From: Lachnospiraceae bacterium
Lineage (GTDB): Bacteria > Bacillota > Clostridia > Lachnospirales > Lachnospiraceae
Length of the DNA stretch: 64,000 bases
Direction: 5' to 3'
Assembly: GCA_024698705.1 (NCBI GenBank)
Contig: JAILQX010000046.1
Span: 93,798 to 157,797, forward strand
The position numbers were made by a program, and so were the translations under genes. The notes beneath the pieces were generated by a model. It searched no databases, was not told where the DNA came from, and was given only the letters and a program-made list of their open reading frames with translations. Positions 57,431 to 64,000 of this stretch are shown one piece after another. Position 1 is the stretch's first letter. The number at the start of each line of letters is the position of its first letter.

Positions 57431-57790
57431 ATGAAAAGTTCTTCAATGGACACTCATATGGGTAGCATTACCATAAACAAAGAGGTCATAGCTCAATATG
57501 CCGGAAATGTCGCCATGGAATGTTTTGGTATAGTCGGTATGGCAGGCATAAACGTTAAGGACGGATTTGTAAAGCTTCTTAAGATGGATAATCTCACAAG
57601 AGGGATTTATGTTTCACTTAACAACGATAAGCTGATCCTGGACTTTCATATCATAATTGCATACGGTGTCAATATAAGGACATTATCCAATAATCTTATC
57701 GAAAGTGTAAAGTATAAAGTAGAAGAGTTCACCGGCATAGAGGTTGATAAGATCAATATCTATGTTGAAGGTGTTCGTGTTATAGACTAA
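57431..57790 (+). CDS. Asp23/YloU family protein
   Basis: A 119-aa cytoplasmic protein of the Asp23 family, linked to cell-envelope stress in Gram-positives. It begins with a short variable leader, then GSITINKEVIAQYAGNVAMEC, and has NDKLILDFHIIIAYG and VEGVRVID. AAGGAGG precedes ATG 57431. It forms a conserved pair with the fakA-like gene 14 bases downstream. Confidence 0.9.
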   Translation: MKSSSMDTHMGSITINKEVIAQYAGNVAMECFGIVGMAGINVKDGFVKLLKMDNLTRGIYVSLNNDKLILDFHIIIAYGVNIRTLSNNLIESVKYKVEEFTGIEVDKINIYVEGVRVID

Positions 57791-57804
57791 GGAGGATTTA
57801 TAAA

Positions 57805-59529
57805 GTGCCAGTTAATACAATTGATTCCGCTTTACTTGCCAAGATGTTCCTTGCCGGAGCAAAGACTCTTGATTCAAAAAAGGAGTGGATCAACGAATTA
57901 AATGTATTTCCGGTTCCCGATGGTGATACGGGTACCAATATGACGATGACCATCATGTCTGCGGCAAAGGAGGTTGCTTCACTGATAAGTGATGACATGC
58001 CCACACTTTGCAAAGCTATTTCGGGTGGTTCGTTAAGAGGAGCCAGAGGTAATTCCGGCGTTATCCTTTCCCAGCTTCTGAGAGGCTTTACAAAGGTTGC
58101 CAAATCTGTAGACGTGATAGATGCAGCTGTGATAGCCGAGGCATCACAAAAGGCTGTTGAAACTGCTTACAAAGCTGTTATGAAGCCCAAGGAAGGTACC
58201 ATACTTACGGTTGCAAAGGGCATGAGCGATAAAGCATGTGAACTATATGAGGCAGGTGAGACCGATCTTGAAAAGATGATCGGTGAGATAATCGCTTACG
58301 GAAACGAAGTTCTTGAAAAAACACCTGAGATGCTTCCGGTGCTCAAGCAGGCCGGTGTTGTTGATTCCGGCGGTCAGGGACTGATGGTTGTCATGAGCGG
58401 AGCATACGATTATTTCCTCGGTAAGGAAATAGATATTACCGTAATGGAAAGTACGGTAACACCGGGTGTCAGCAAAGTAGATTCATATGCCGAGAGTATT
58501 GAAACCGAAGATATAAAATACGGATACTGTACCGAATTCATAATATTGCTCACCAAGCCTTTCAACATCAAAACAGAAATGGATTTCAAGGCTTATCTTG
58601 AATCCATAGGAGATTCGATAGTGCTTGTTGCCGACAATGATATAGTAAAGGTACATGTGCATACCAATGATCCCGGAATGGCAATACAGAAGGCACTTAA
58701 ATTCGGTGATCTTTCCAATATGAAGATAGATAACATGCGTCTTGAACATCATGAAAATCTTGTAAGACACGGTGCAAACGGTGAACCTGAACTTATAGAC
58801 GGCGTAGAGATCAGTGCCGTGGCCAAGTTGAAACCCGTTGAAGAACCCGCAGCGGAGCCTATGGAACACAAGAATGATGCATTCATTGCTATTTCTGTAG
58901 GTGAAGGTATAGATGAAATATTCAAAAGCCTGGGCGTTGATACCGTTATAAGCGGTGGTCAGACCATGAATCCTTCTACAGAGGATATCCTCAATGCGAT
59001 AGAAAAACTGAATGCCGATAACGTATTTATCCTTCCGAATAACAAGAATATCATCCTCGCAGCAAATCAAGCGAGAGATCTTACGGAAGATAAAAAGGTA
59101 TTTGTGATCCCAAGCAAGACCATACCCCAGGGTATCGCAGCTCTCATAGGATATACAGCGGGAGATGATGCACAGGCAAACAGCGATGCAATGTGCGAGG
59201 AACTTTCAAAGATAAAATCCGGTGAAGTAACATATGCGGTAAGAGATACCACAATAGATGATAAGGTTATAAAATCCGGAGATTATATGGGCATCGGAGA
59301 TGCCGGCATCATGGCAGTCAACAAGAATCTCGGAAAGACCGTTATGGAACTCATTGGTAATATGGTCGATGACGACAGTGAACTGATCAGCATTTATTAC
59401 GGCGAAGATATAAGCGAAAAGGATGCAACGAATCTCGGCAAAAAGATATCGACCAAGTATCCCAACATAGATGTTGAACTGCAATTTGGCGGACAACCGA
59501 TCTATTATTACATTGTTTCGGTAGAATAA
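57805..59529 (+). CDS. fakA: DAK2-domain fatty acid kinase subunit FakA (YloV)
   Basis: A 574-aa kinase subunit that phosphorylates fatty acids held by DegV-type FakB partners. The N-terminal DhaL-like domain (about 1-200) has NVFPVPDGDTGTNMTMT, where the Asp residues bind Mg-ATP, and GGSLRGARGNSGVILSQLL. The middle and C-terminal DegV-like-cap domains follow. It starts with GTG after AAGGAGG. A DegV protein is encoded 2.1 kb downstream, a likely partner. A terminator lies directly behind. Confidence 0.92.
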   Translation: MPVNTIDSALLAKMFLAGAKTLDSKKEWINELNVFPVPDGDTGTNMTMTIMSAAKEVASLISDDMPTLCKAISGGSLRGARGNSGVILSQLLRGFTKVAKSVDVIDAAVIAEASQKAVETAYKAVMKPKEGTILTVAKGMSDKACELYEAGETDLEKMIGEIIAYGNEVLEKTPEMLPVLKQAGVVDSGGQGLMVVMSGAYDYFLGKEIDITVMESTVTPGVSKVDSYAESIETEDIKYGYCTEFIILLTKPFNIKTEMDFKAYLESIGDSIVLVADNDIVKVHVHTNDPGMAIQKALKFGDLSNMKIDNMRLEHHENLVRHGANGEPELIDGVEISAVAKLKPVEEPAAEPMEHKNDAFIAISVGEGIDEIFKSLGVDTVISGGQTMNPSTEDILNAIEKLNADNVFILPNNKNIILAANQARDLTEDKKVFVIPSKTIPQGIAALIGYTAGDDAQANSDAMCEELSKIKSGEVTYAVRDTTIDDKVIKSGDYMGIGDAGIMAVNKNLGKTVMELIGNMVDDDSELISIYYGEDISEKDATNLGKKISTKYPNIDVELQFGGQPIYYYIVSVE

Positions 59530-59535
59530 ACATTT

Positions 59536-59563
59536 GGCCGGTCTTTGACCGGCCTTTTCTTTT
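59536..59563 (+). terminator. Terminator between fakA and recG
   Basis: A perfect 8-bp GC-rich stem, GGCCGGTC (59536-59543) and GACCGGCC (59547-59554), loop TTT, followed by TTTTCTTTT. It ends three bases before the recG ATG. Confidence 0.88.
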
Positions 59564-59566
59564 AAT

Positions 59567-61597
59567 ATGAATATTACGGATGACATCATAAGCATAAAGG
59601 GTGTCGGAGAAAAGACTGCGACATGCTTTCACAAACTTAATATTTTCAATATAAGGGATCTGATATTTCATATCCCTCGCAGTTTTACGCTCTATGAAGG
59701 TCCTGTAATACCGACTCCGTCTGATAACGGCGAAACAAAAGCGGTAAGAGTGTATTTTAAGATGAATTCTTTTTCATCCGTTAAAAAAGGGCATCTTAAT
59801 ATTTCGCACGTTACAGCCGTTTGCAACGGCAAGAATATATATCTCAGCATATTTAATATGCCTTATCTGAAAAAACAGCTTAAAACTGACAGGGAGTATG
59901 TAATAAGAGGTACCCTCGAAGTCGGAAAGCAGGGTGCATTTTCCATGCTTCAGCCTGCTATATTTACATATGAACAATACGAAGAGATCGCAGGCACACT
60001 TTTGCCTCAATATCCGCTCGTAAAAGGCCTTACGAATGCAGCCGTTACAAAAGCCGTGAGACAGGTTATCGACGCTATAGATATTCCCGATGACGGGCTT
60101 ATCGGAGATACCGATTTTGCTTCGGCACTCAGAAGCATTCATTTCCCACAGGATATGGATAGCTTTATCGGAGCCAGAAAAAGGATCGTATTTCATGAAT
60201 TTGTAAGTTTTCTGCTTCAGATGAGATCTGATAATAATACCGGCAATATCGCATTCAATGAGATGATGGTGGAAACTGCGCAGACAACAAGACTTTTGGA
60301 AGCCCTGCCTTATAAACTTACAGGTGCGCAGCAAAAATGCTGGGCCGATATACTTAAAGACATGACTTCGGGTAAATGCATGAACAGGATGATCCAGGGT
60401 GATGTCGGAAGCGGTAAGACCATAATAGCCTTTCTGGCGCTTATACTAAATGCATCCAATGCCCATCAGGGTTGCCTTATGGCACCGACCGAAGTTCTGG
60501 CAAAACAGCATTTTGAAAATCTTTGCGAACTCAATGATCGGTTCGGTATAGGCTTAAAACCTGTCCTTCTGCTCGGAAGCATGAGTGCAAAAGCAAAAAA
60601 TGAAAGTTATAAGGAAATAGAAAACGGTGAGCATGATGTCATAATAGGAACTCACGCGGTATTTCAGAAAAAGGTCATATACAAAGACCTTACTCTTGTT
60701 ATCACGGACGAACAGCACAGATTCGGTGTAAAACAGCGGGAAAGCATCATAGAAAAAGGCGATTGTGTACATCTTATGGTCATGAGTGCAACTCCGATAC
60801 CGAGATCTCTCGCCATGATCGTTTACGGAGATACATCCATATCCGTTATCAATGAAATGCCTGTCAACAGGATACCCATAAAAAATGCTGTGGTCGGAAG
60901 AGGTTATCGCCGAAAGGCATATGAATTCATAAATGATGAGATCAAAAAAGGAAATCAGGCCTATGTTATATGCCCTCAGGTCGAAGAAGGCGAGGACAGT
61001 GATCTGGAAAATGTTGTTGATTATGCCGCAAAGCTTGAACAGGAACTCGGGCCGGCGATAAACATAGCATTTCTTCATGGTAAGATGAGTACTGACATGA
61101 AAAACAGGATAATGAGTGAATTCAAAGACGGAAATATCGATGTACTCGTATCTACGACAGTAATAGAGGTTGGGATCGACGTAAAGAATGCTACAGTCAT
61201 GCTTATAGAAAATGCCGAAAGATTCGGGCTTGCACAGCTGCATCAGCTCAGAGGGCGTGTCGGAAGAGGTGATAAGCAAAGCTATTGCATATTCATGACT
61301 GCCAAAGAGGACGAAAAGACAAATGAACGTCTGAATGTATTAAAAAGCACAAATGACGGTTTTAAGATAGCTGACGAGGACCTAAGACTAAGAGGTCCCG
61401 GCGATCTGTTCGGGATCAGACAGAGTGGTGAATTCGGTTTCCTAATAGGTGATATATACAATGATGCCGATGTACTCAGAGAAGCAGATCTTTATGTGCA
61501 GAATATCATGAAACCCGAAAATTCGGATGAACTTGCAAGAGTAAATGAAAGGTTAAATGATACATGTTTTAATACAGTTGACTTTAGGTCCATATAA
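59567..61597 (+). CDS. recG: ATP-dependent DNA helicase RecG
   Basis: Helicase that reverses stalled replication forks, 676 aa. It has an N-terminal wedge region (KGVGEKTATCFHKLNI...LIFHIPRSF), Walker A GDVGSGKT, the DEQH box in ITDEQHRFGVKQR, SATPIPRSLA, and motif VI LHQLRGRVGRGDKQSYC. The ATG at 59567 is the only possible start before the conserved wedge, yet no ribosome site is visible. It lies three bases after the T run of a strong terminator, so expression is puzzling. Confidence 0.94.
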   Translation: MNITDDIISIKGVGEKTATCFHKLNIFNIRDLIFHIPRSFTLYEGPVIPTPSDNGETKAVRVYFKMNSFSSVKKGHLNISHVTAVCNGKNIYLSIFNMPYLKKQLKTDREYVIRGTLEVGKQGAFSMLQPAIFTYEQYEEIAGTLLPQYPLVKGLTNAAVTKAVRQVIDAIDIPDDGLIGDTDFASALRSIHFPQDMDSFIGARKRIVFHEFVSFLLQMRSDNNTGNIAFNEMMVETAQTTRLLEALPYKLTGAQQKCWADILKDMTSGKCMNRMIQGDVGSGKTIIAFLALILNASNAHQGCLMAPTEVLAKQHFENLCELNDRFGIGLKPVLLLGSMSAKAKNESYKEIENGEHDVIIGTHAVFQKKVIYKDLTLVITDEQHRFGVKQRESIIEKGDCVHLMVMSATPIPRSLAMIVYGDTSISVINEMPVNRIPIKNAVVGRGYRRKAYEFINDEIKKGNQAYVICPQVEEGEDSDLENVVDYAAKLEQELGPAINIAFLHGKMSTDMKNRIMSEFKDGNIDVLVSTTVIEVGIDVKNATVMLIENAERFGLAQLHQLRGRVGRGDKQSYCIFMTAKEDEKTNERLNVLKSTNDGFKIADEDLRLRGPGDLFGIRQSGEFGFLIGDIYNDADVLREADLYVQNIMKPENSDELARVNERLNDTCFNTVDFRSI

Positions 61598-61662
61598 AAG
61601 TAAAATGTTTTTTGATTAAATATTAAATTGGGGAATGTGGGAGCACTCACATTGGTTGTTTT

Positions 61663-62529
61663 ATGAAGAAGATCGCTATTGTTACAGACAGTAATTCGGG
61701 TATAACACAGGACGAAGCGTCCGAAATGGGTATATATGTGGTTCCCATGCCCTTTACCATAGACAATTTGGATTATTATGAGGGTATAAACCTTACTCAG
61801 GATGAGTTCTATGAAAAGTTGATGAATGATGTTGATATCATGACATCACAGCCCAGTCCGGACAGCATTATAAGCTTATGGGACGGACTTTTAAAGGAAT
61901 ATGATGAGATAGTATACATACCCATGAGTTCGGGCCTTTCCGGTTCATGTCAAACTGCATATATGCTTGCAACGGATTACGATGATAAAGTGTTTGTTGT
62001 CGATAATCAACGTATAAGCGTAACACAGAGACAATCCGTCACAGATGCCATTGAACTTGCAAAAACAGGTAAAAGCGGGTCGGAGATCAGAGATATCCTT
62101 ATCGAAGACAAGTTCAATTCAAGCATCTATATCATGTTAGATACGCTCAGATATCTTAAGAAGGGCGGAAGGATCACACCTGCGGCAGCTGCTTTGGGTG
62201 AATTGCTCAAGCTTAAGCCTGTACTTCAGATCCAGGGAGAAAAGCTTGATGCATTTGCGAAAGCAAGAACCATTTCGCAGGGGAAGAGCATAATGATCAA
62301 CGCTATCCGTAAAGATGCCGAAGAGAGATTCGGAGGTATGTCTCCCGACAACATCAAACTCATGATAGCCCACAGTCATAATAATGATGCGGCACTTGAA
62401 TTTTCCGAAATGTTAAAAGCCGAATTTCCGGGATTTGATGTCATAATCAATCCTCTTTCACTAAGTGTTTCATGCCATATAGGCCCCGGTTCTCTTGCCG
62501 TAGCCATATGCAAGATCCTTAAGATCTGA
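61663..62529 (+). CDS. DegV family fatty-acid-binding protein (FakB-like)
   Basis: A 288-aa cytoplasmic protein of the DegV family, which binds fatty acids and hands them to FakA. It begins KKIAIVTDSNSGITQDEA and has MSSGLSGSCQTAYML, DTLRYLKKGGRITPAAAALG and a C-terminal HIGPGSLAV motif, matching FakB. No good ribosome site stands close to ATG 61663; GGGAG at 61639-61643 is 19 bases away, and a small inverted repeat (AATGTG/CACATT) lies between. A terminator follows. Confidence 0.9.
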   Translation: MKKIAIVTDSNSGITQDEASEMGIYVVPMPFTIDNLDYYEGINLTQDEFYEKLMNDVDIMTSQPSPDSIISLWDGLLKEYDEIVYIPMSSGLSGSCQTAYMLATDYDDKVFVVDNQRISVTQRQSVTDAIELAKTGKSGSEIRDILIEDKFNSSIYIMLDTLRYLKKGGRITPAAAALGELLKLKPVLQIQGEKLDAFAKARTISQGKSIMINAIRKDAEERFGGMSPDNIKLMIAHSHNNDAALEFSEMLKAEFPGFDVIINPLSLSVSCHIGPGSLAVAICKILKI

Positions 62530-62562
62530 GATCTTATTTGCATATAATAAGGATTTATAATG

Positions 62563-62590
62563 ATAAGGCAGTATGTACTGCCTTATTTTT
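62563..62590 (+). terminator. Terminator after the degV gene
   Basis: An 11-bp stem ATAAGGCAGTA (62563-62573) and TACTGCCTTAT (62576-62586), loop TG, and a T run. A second, shorter hairpin, AAGCCA (62599-62604) and TGGCTT (62612-62617) with T-rich trailer, follows it. Confidence 0.85.
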
Positions 62591-62622
62591 GTGCATATAA
62601 GCCAAATATTGTGGCTTTTTCT

Positions 62623-62651
62623 TTGATTTATACCATATTTTGTGATATATT
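62623..62651 (+). promoter_or_regulatory. Promoter of the gyrB/parE gene
   Basis: TTGATT (62623-62628), 17-bp spacer and TATATT (62646-62651) with a TGA extension, 32 bases before the start. Confidence 0.6.
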
Positions 62652-62683
62652 TATTAGGGTAAATGTACAAATAGGTGGTAAAG

Positions 62684-64000
62684 ATGGCTAAAACCGATGA
62701 TTACAATGCAAGCAGTATCACTGTGCTTGAAGGCCTTGAGGCTGTAAGAAAAAGACCCGGGATGTATATAGGCAGCGTGTCTACAAAGGGCCTTAATCAT
62801 CTTATCTATGAGATAGTTGACAATTCCGTCGATGAACATTTGGCGGGACATTGTTCTCAGATATGGGTTACTCTTGAAGAGGATGGCTCGGCAACCGTTG
62901 AGGATAACGGACGAGGCATCCCCATTGAAATGCATGAAAAAGGCATGAGTGCTGAAAGACTTGTATTTACAACTCTTCATGCGGGAGGAAAATTTGATGA
63001 TTCGGCATATAAGACCAGCGGCGGCCTACACGGTGTCGGTTCTTCGGTCGTAAATGCGCTTTCAAAGAGCCTTTCGGTAAGAGTTAAAAAGGGCGGCGGC
63101 ATATATGAGGATTCTTATGCCTACGGCAAGCCTACAACAAAACTTGAAAACGGACTTCTGCCGATGGTAGGCAAGACTCGTGAGACCGGAACAAGGATCA
63201 ATTTTCTTCCCGATGATACCATATTTGACAAAACATGGTTCAAGGAAGAGGATGTCAAGAGCAGGCTTCATGAAACCGCTTATCTGAACCCCGAGCTTAC
63301 CATAATTTTTGAAGACAAGCGCAAGGATCTGAAGGAATACGTTGAATTTCACGAACCGGCCGGACTGTTGGGCTTTATAACGGATATGAACCGATTAAAA
63401 GAAACGGTTCATGAACCCATATATTTTAAGGGAGAAGCCGAAGGGATCACTGTAGAATGTGCATTCCAGTATGTCAACGAATTCCATGAGAACGTACTCG
63501 GATTCTGCAATAACATATATAACGCCGAAGGCGGGACACATCTGACAGGCTTTAAGACTATGTTCACCACCGTAATGAACAATTACGCAAGGAGTCTGGG
63601 CATACTCAAGGATAGAGACAATAATTTTACCGGTCCGGACGTTAGGAACGGCATGACAGCCATAATTTCCATCAAGCATCCCGATCCGAGATTTGAAGGT
63701 CAGACCAAGACCAAACTTGACAATCAGGACGCAGCCAAGGTCGTATCCAAAGTGGTCGGTGATGAGATCACCAGGTACTTTGACAGAAACCTTGAAGTCT
63801 TAAAATCCGTGATCAGCTGTGCTGAAAAATCCGCAAAGATCCGTAAGTCGGAAGAAAAAGCCAAGACCAACATGCTCTCCAAGCAGAAATTCTCTTTTGA
63901 CTCAAACGGAAAACTGGCTAACTGCGAATCCAAAGATGCTTCCAAGTGTGAGATATTCATAGTCGAAGGTGATTCTGCGGGCGGATCCGCCAAGATGGCC
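62684..64000 (+). CDS. Type IIA DNA topoisomerase B subunit (GyrB/ParE), 3' truncated by window end
   Basis: The ATPase subunit of gyrase or topoisomerase IV; 439 residues are visible and the frame is open at the last base. The GHKL ATPase part has VLEGLEAVRKRPGMYIG, IYEIVDNSVDEHLAG, VEDNGRGIP and TSGGLHGVGSSVVNALS, followed by the transducer. The TOPRIM start EGDSAGGSAKMA is at the very end. Start ATG 62684 follows AGGTGG. The part seen does not decide between GyrB and ParE; the next gene, outside the window, would help. Confidence 0.93.
   Translation, partial: MAKTDDYNASSITVLEGLEAVRKRPGMYIGSVSTKGLNHLIYEIVDNSVDEHLAGHCSQIWVTLEEDGSATVEDNGRGIPIEMHEKGMSAERLVFTTLHAGGKFDDSAYKTSGGLHGVGSSVVNALSKSLSVRVKKGGGIYEDSYAYGKPTTKLENGLLPMVGKTRETGTRINFLPDDTIFDKTWFKEEDVKSRLHETAYLNPELTIIFEDKRKDLKEYVEFHEPAGLLGFITDMNRLKETVHEPIYFKGEAEGITVECAFQYVNEFHENVLGFCNNIYNAEGGTHLTGFKTMFTTVMNNYARSLGILKDRDNNFTGPDVRNGMTAIISIKHPDPRFEGQTKTKLDNQDAAKVVSKVVGDEITRYFDRNLEVLKSVISCAEKSAKIRKSEEKAKTNMLSKQKFSFDSNGKLANCESKDASKCEIFIVEGDSAGGSAKMA

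Noticed and set aside
58483..59070. Antisense open frame (195 codons) inside fakA
   Set aside because: Opposite a conserved gene, Tyr/Ile-rich mirror composition and no ribosome site.
59774..60334. Antisense open frame (186 codons) inside recG
   Set aside because: It is a shadow of the sense gene with no start signal or family match.
60554..61279. Long antisense open frame (241 codons) inside recG
   Set aside because: It lies wholly opposite the conserved recG coding region, has no ribosome site or recognisable motif, and its composition is that of a mirrored reading frame.

Overview
The window looks like a chromosomal segment of an anaerobic, low-to-moderate-GC Clostridia, most likely a Lachnospiraceae (Butyrivibrio/Roseburia-like). 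This is inferred from strong AAGGAGG-type ribosome binding sites, sigma-A promoters with 16-17 bp spacers, heavy AGA/ATA codon use, the rpmB / Asp23 / FakA / recG gene order, sporulation-linked YtfI/GerW-like genes, a B12-dependent MetH without a reactivation domain, and several c-di-GMP proteins. I see no phage, insertion sequence, CRISPR array, rRNA or long gene-free stretch; no gap exceeds 300 bases.

Layout. 0-4 kb: end of an unknown gene, then a polyamine uptake system in two converging units (potD on +, potABC on -). 4-7.6 kb: a membrane protein, a lactonase-like propeller, tgt and yajC. 7.6-13.8 kb: leuB-ilvD-ilvB, with an L,D-transpeptidase gene overlapping ilvB. 13.9-20 kb: serC-serA, a 90-aa protein, a DUF1015 protein and a full-length branching-enzyme homologue whose catalytic residues are mostly replaced. 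20-24 kb: tRNA-Thr, trpS, argH, asd. 24-31.4 kb: an EAL protein, a DUF234-type ATPase, topB, a left-handed beta-helix protein and a GGDEF protein. 31.4-39 kb: tRNA-Gly, a lipoprotein, metH, a second acetolactate synthase, two different regulatory subunits and ilvC. 39-43.6 kb: an ABC exporter-like operon containing a large acidic single-pass protein. 43.7-45.5 kb: leuCD. 45.5-49 kb: a two-component system and ruvAB. 49-54.5 kb: zapA, a U32 protein split into two genes, and a single-polypeptide SEDS polymerase / penicillin-binding protein fusion. 54.5-57 kb: Nudix, DUF2953, GerW and a coiled-coil protein with a J-domain-like end. 57-64 kb: rpmB (-), Asp23, FakA, recG, DegV and the start of a gyrB/parE gene.

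How the genes work together. Most of the branched-chain amino acid pathway is present but divided into three blocks (leuB-ilvD-ilvB; ilvB2-ilvN-ilvN2-ilvC; leuCD). Serine, arginine, aspartate-family and methionine genes lie between them. The block at 35-39 kb has several separate promoters, and palindromes overlap some of them. Cell-wall and division functions cluster at 49-54.5 kb.

The most unusual items are the apparently dead GH13 branching-enzyme paralogue, the SEDS-PBP fusion, the split U32 protein, a Trp-to-Phe change in the second acetolactate synthase, an ABC operon with an unknown acidic partner, and a set of strong terminator hairpins placed directly in front of genes that have no room for their own promoter (leuB, metH, the U32 gene, recG, trpS).
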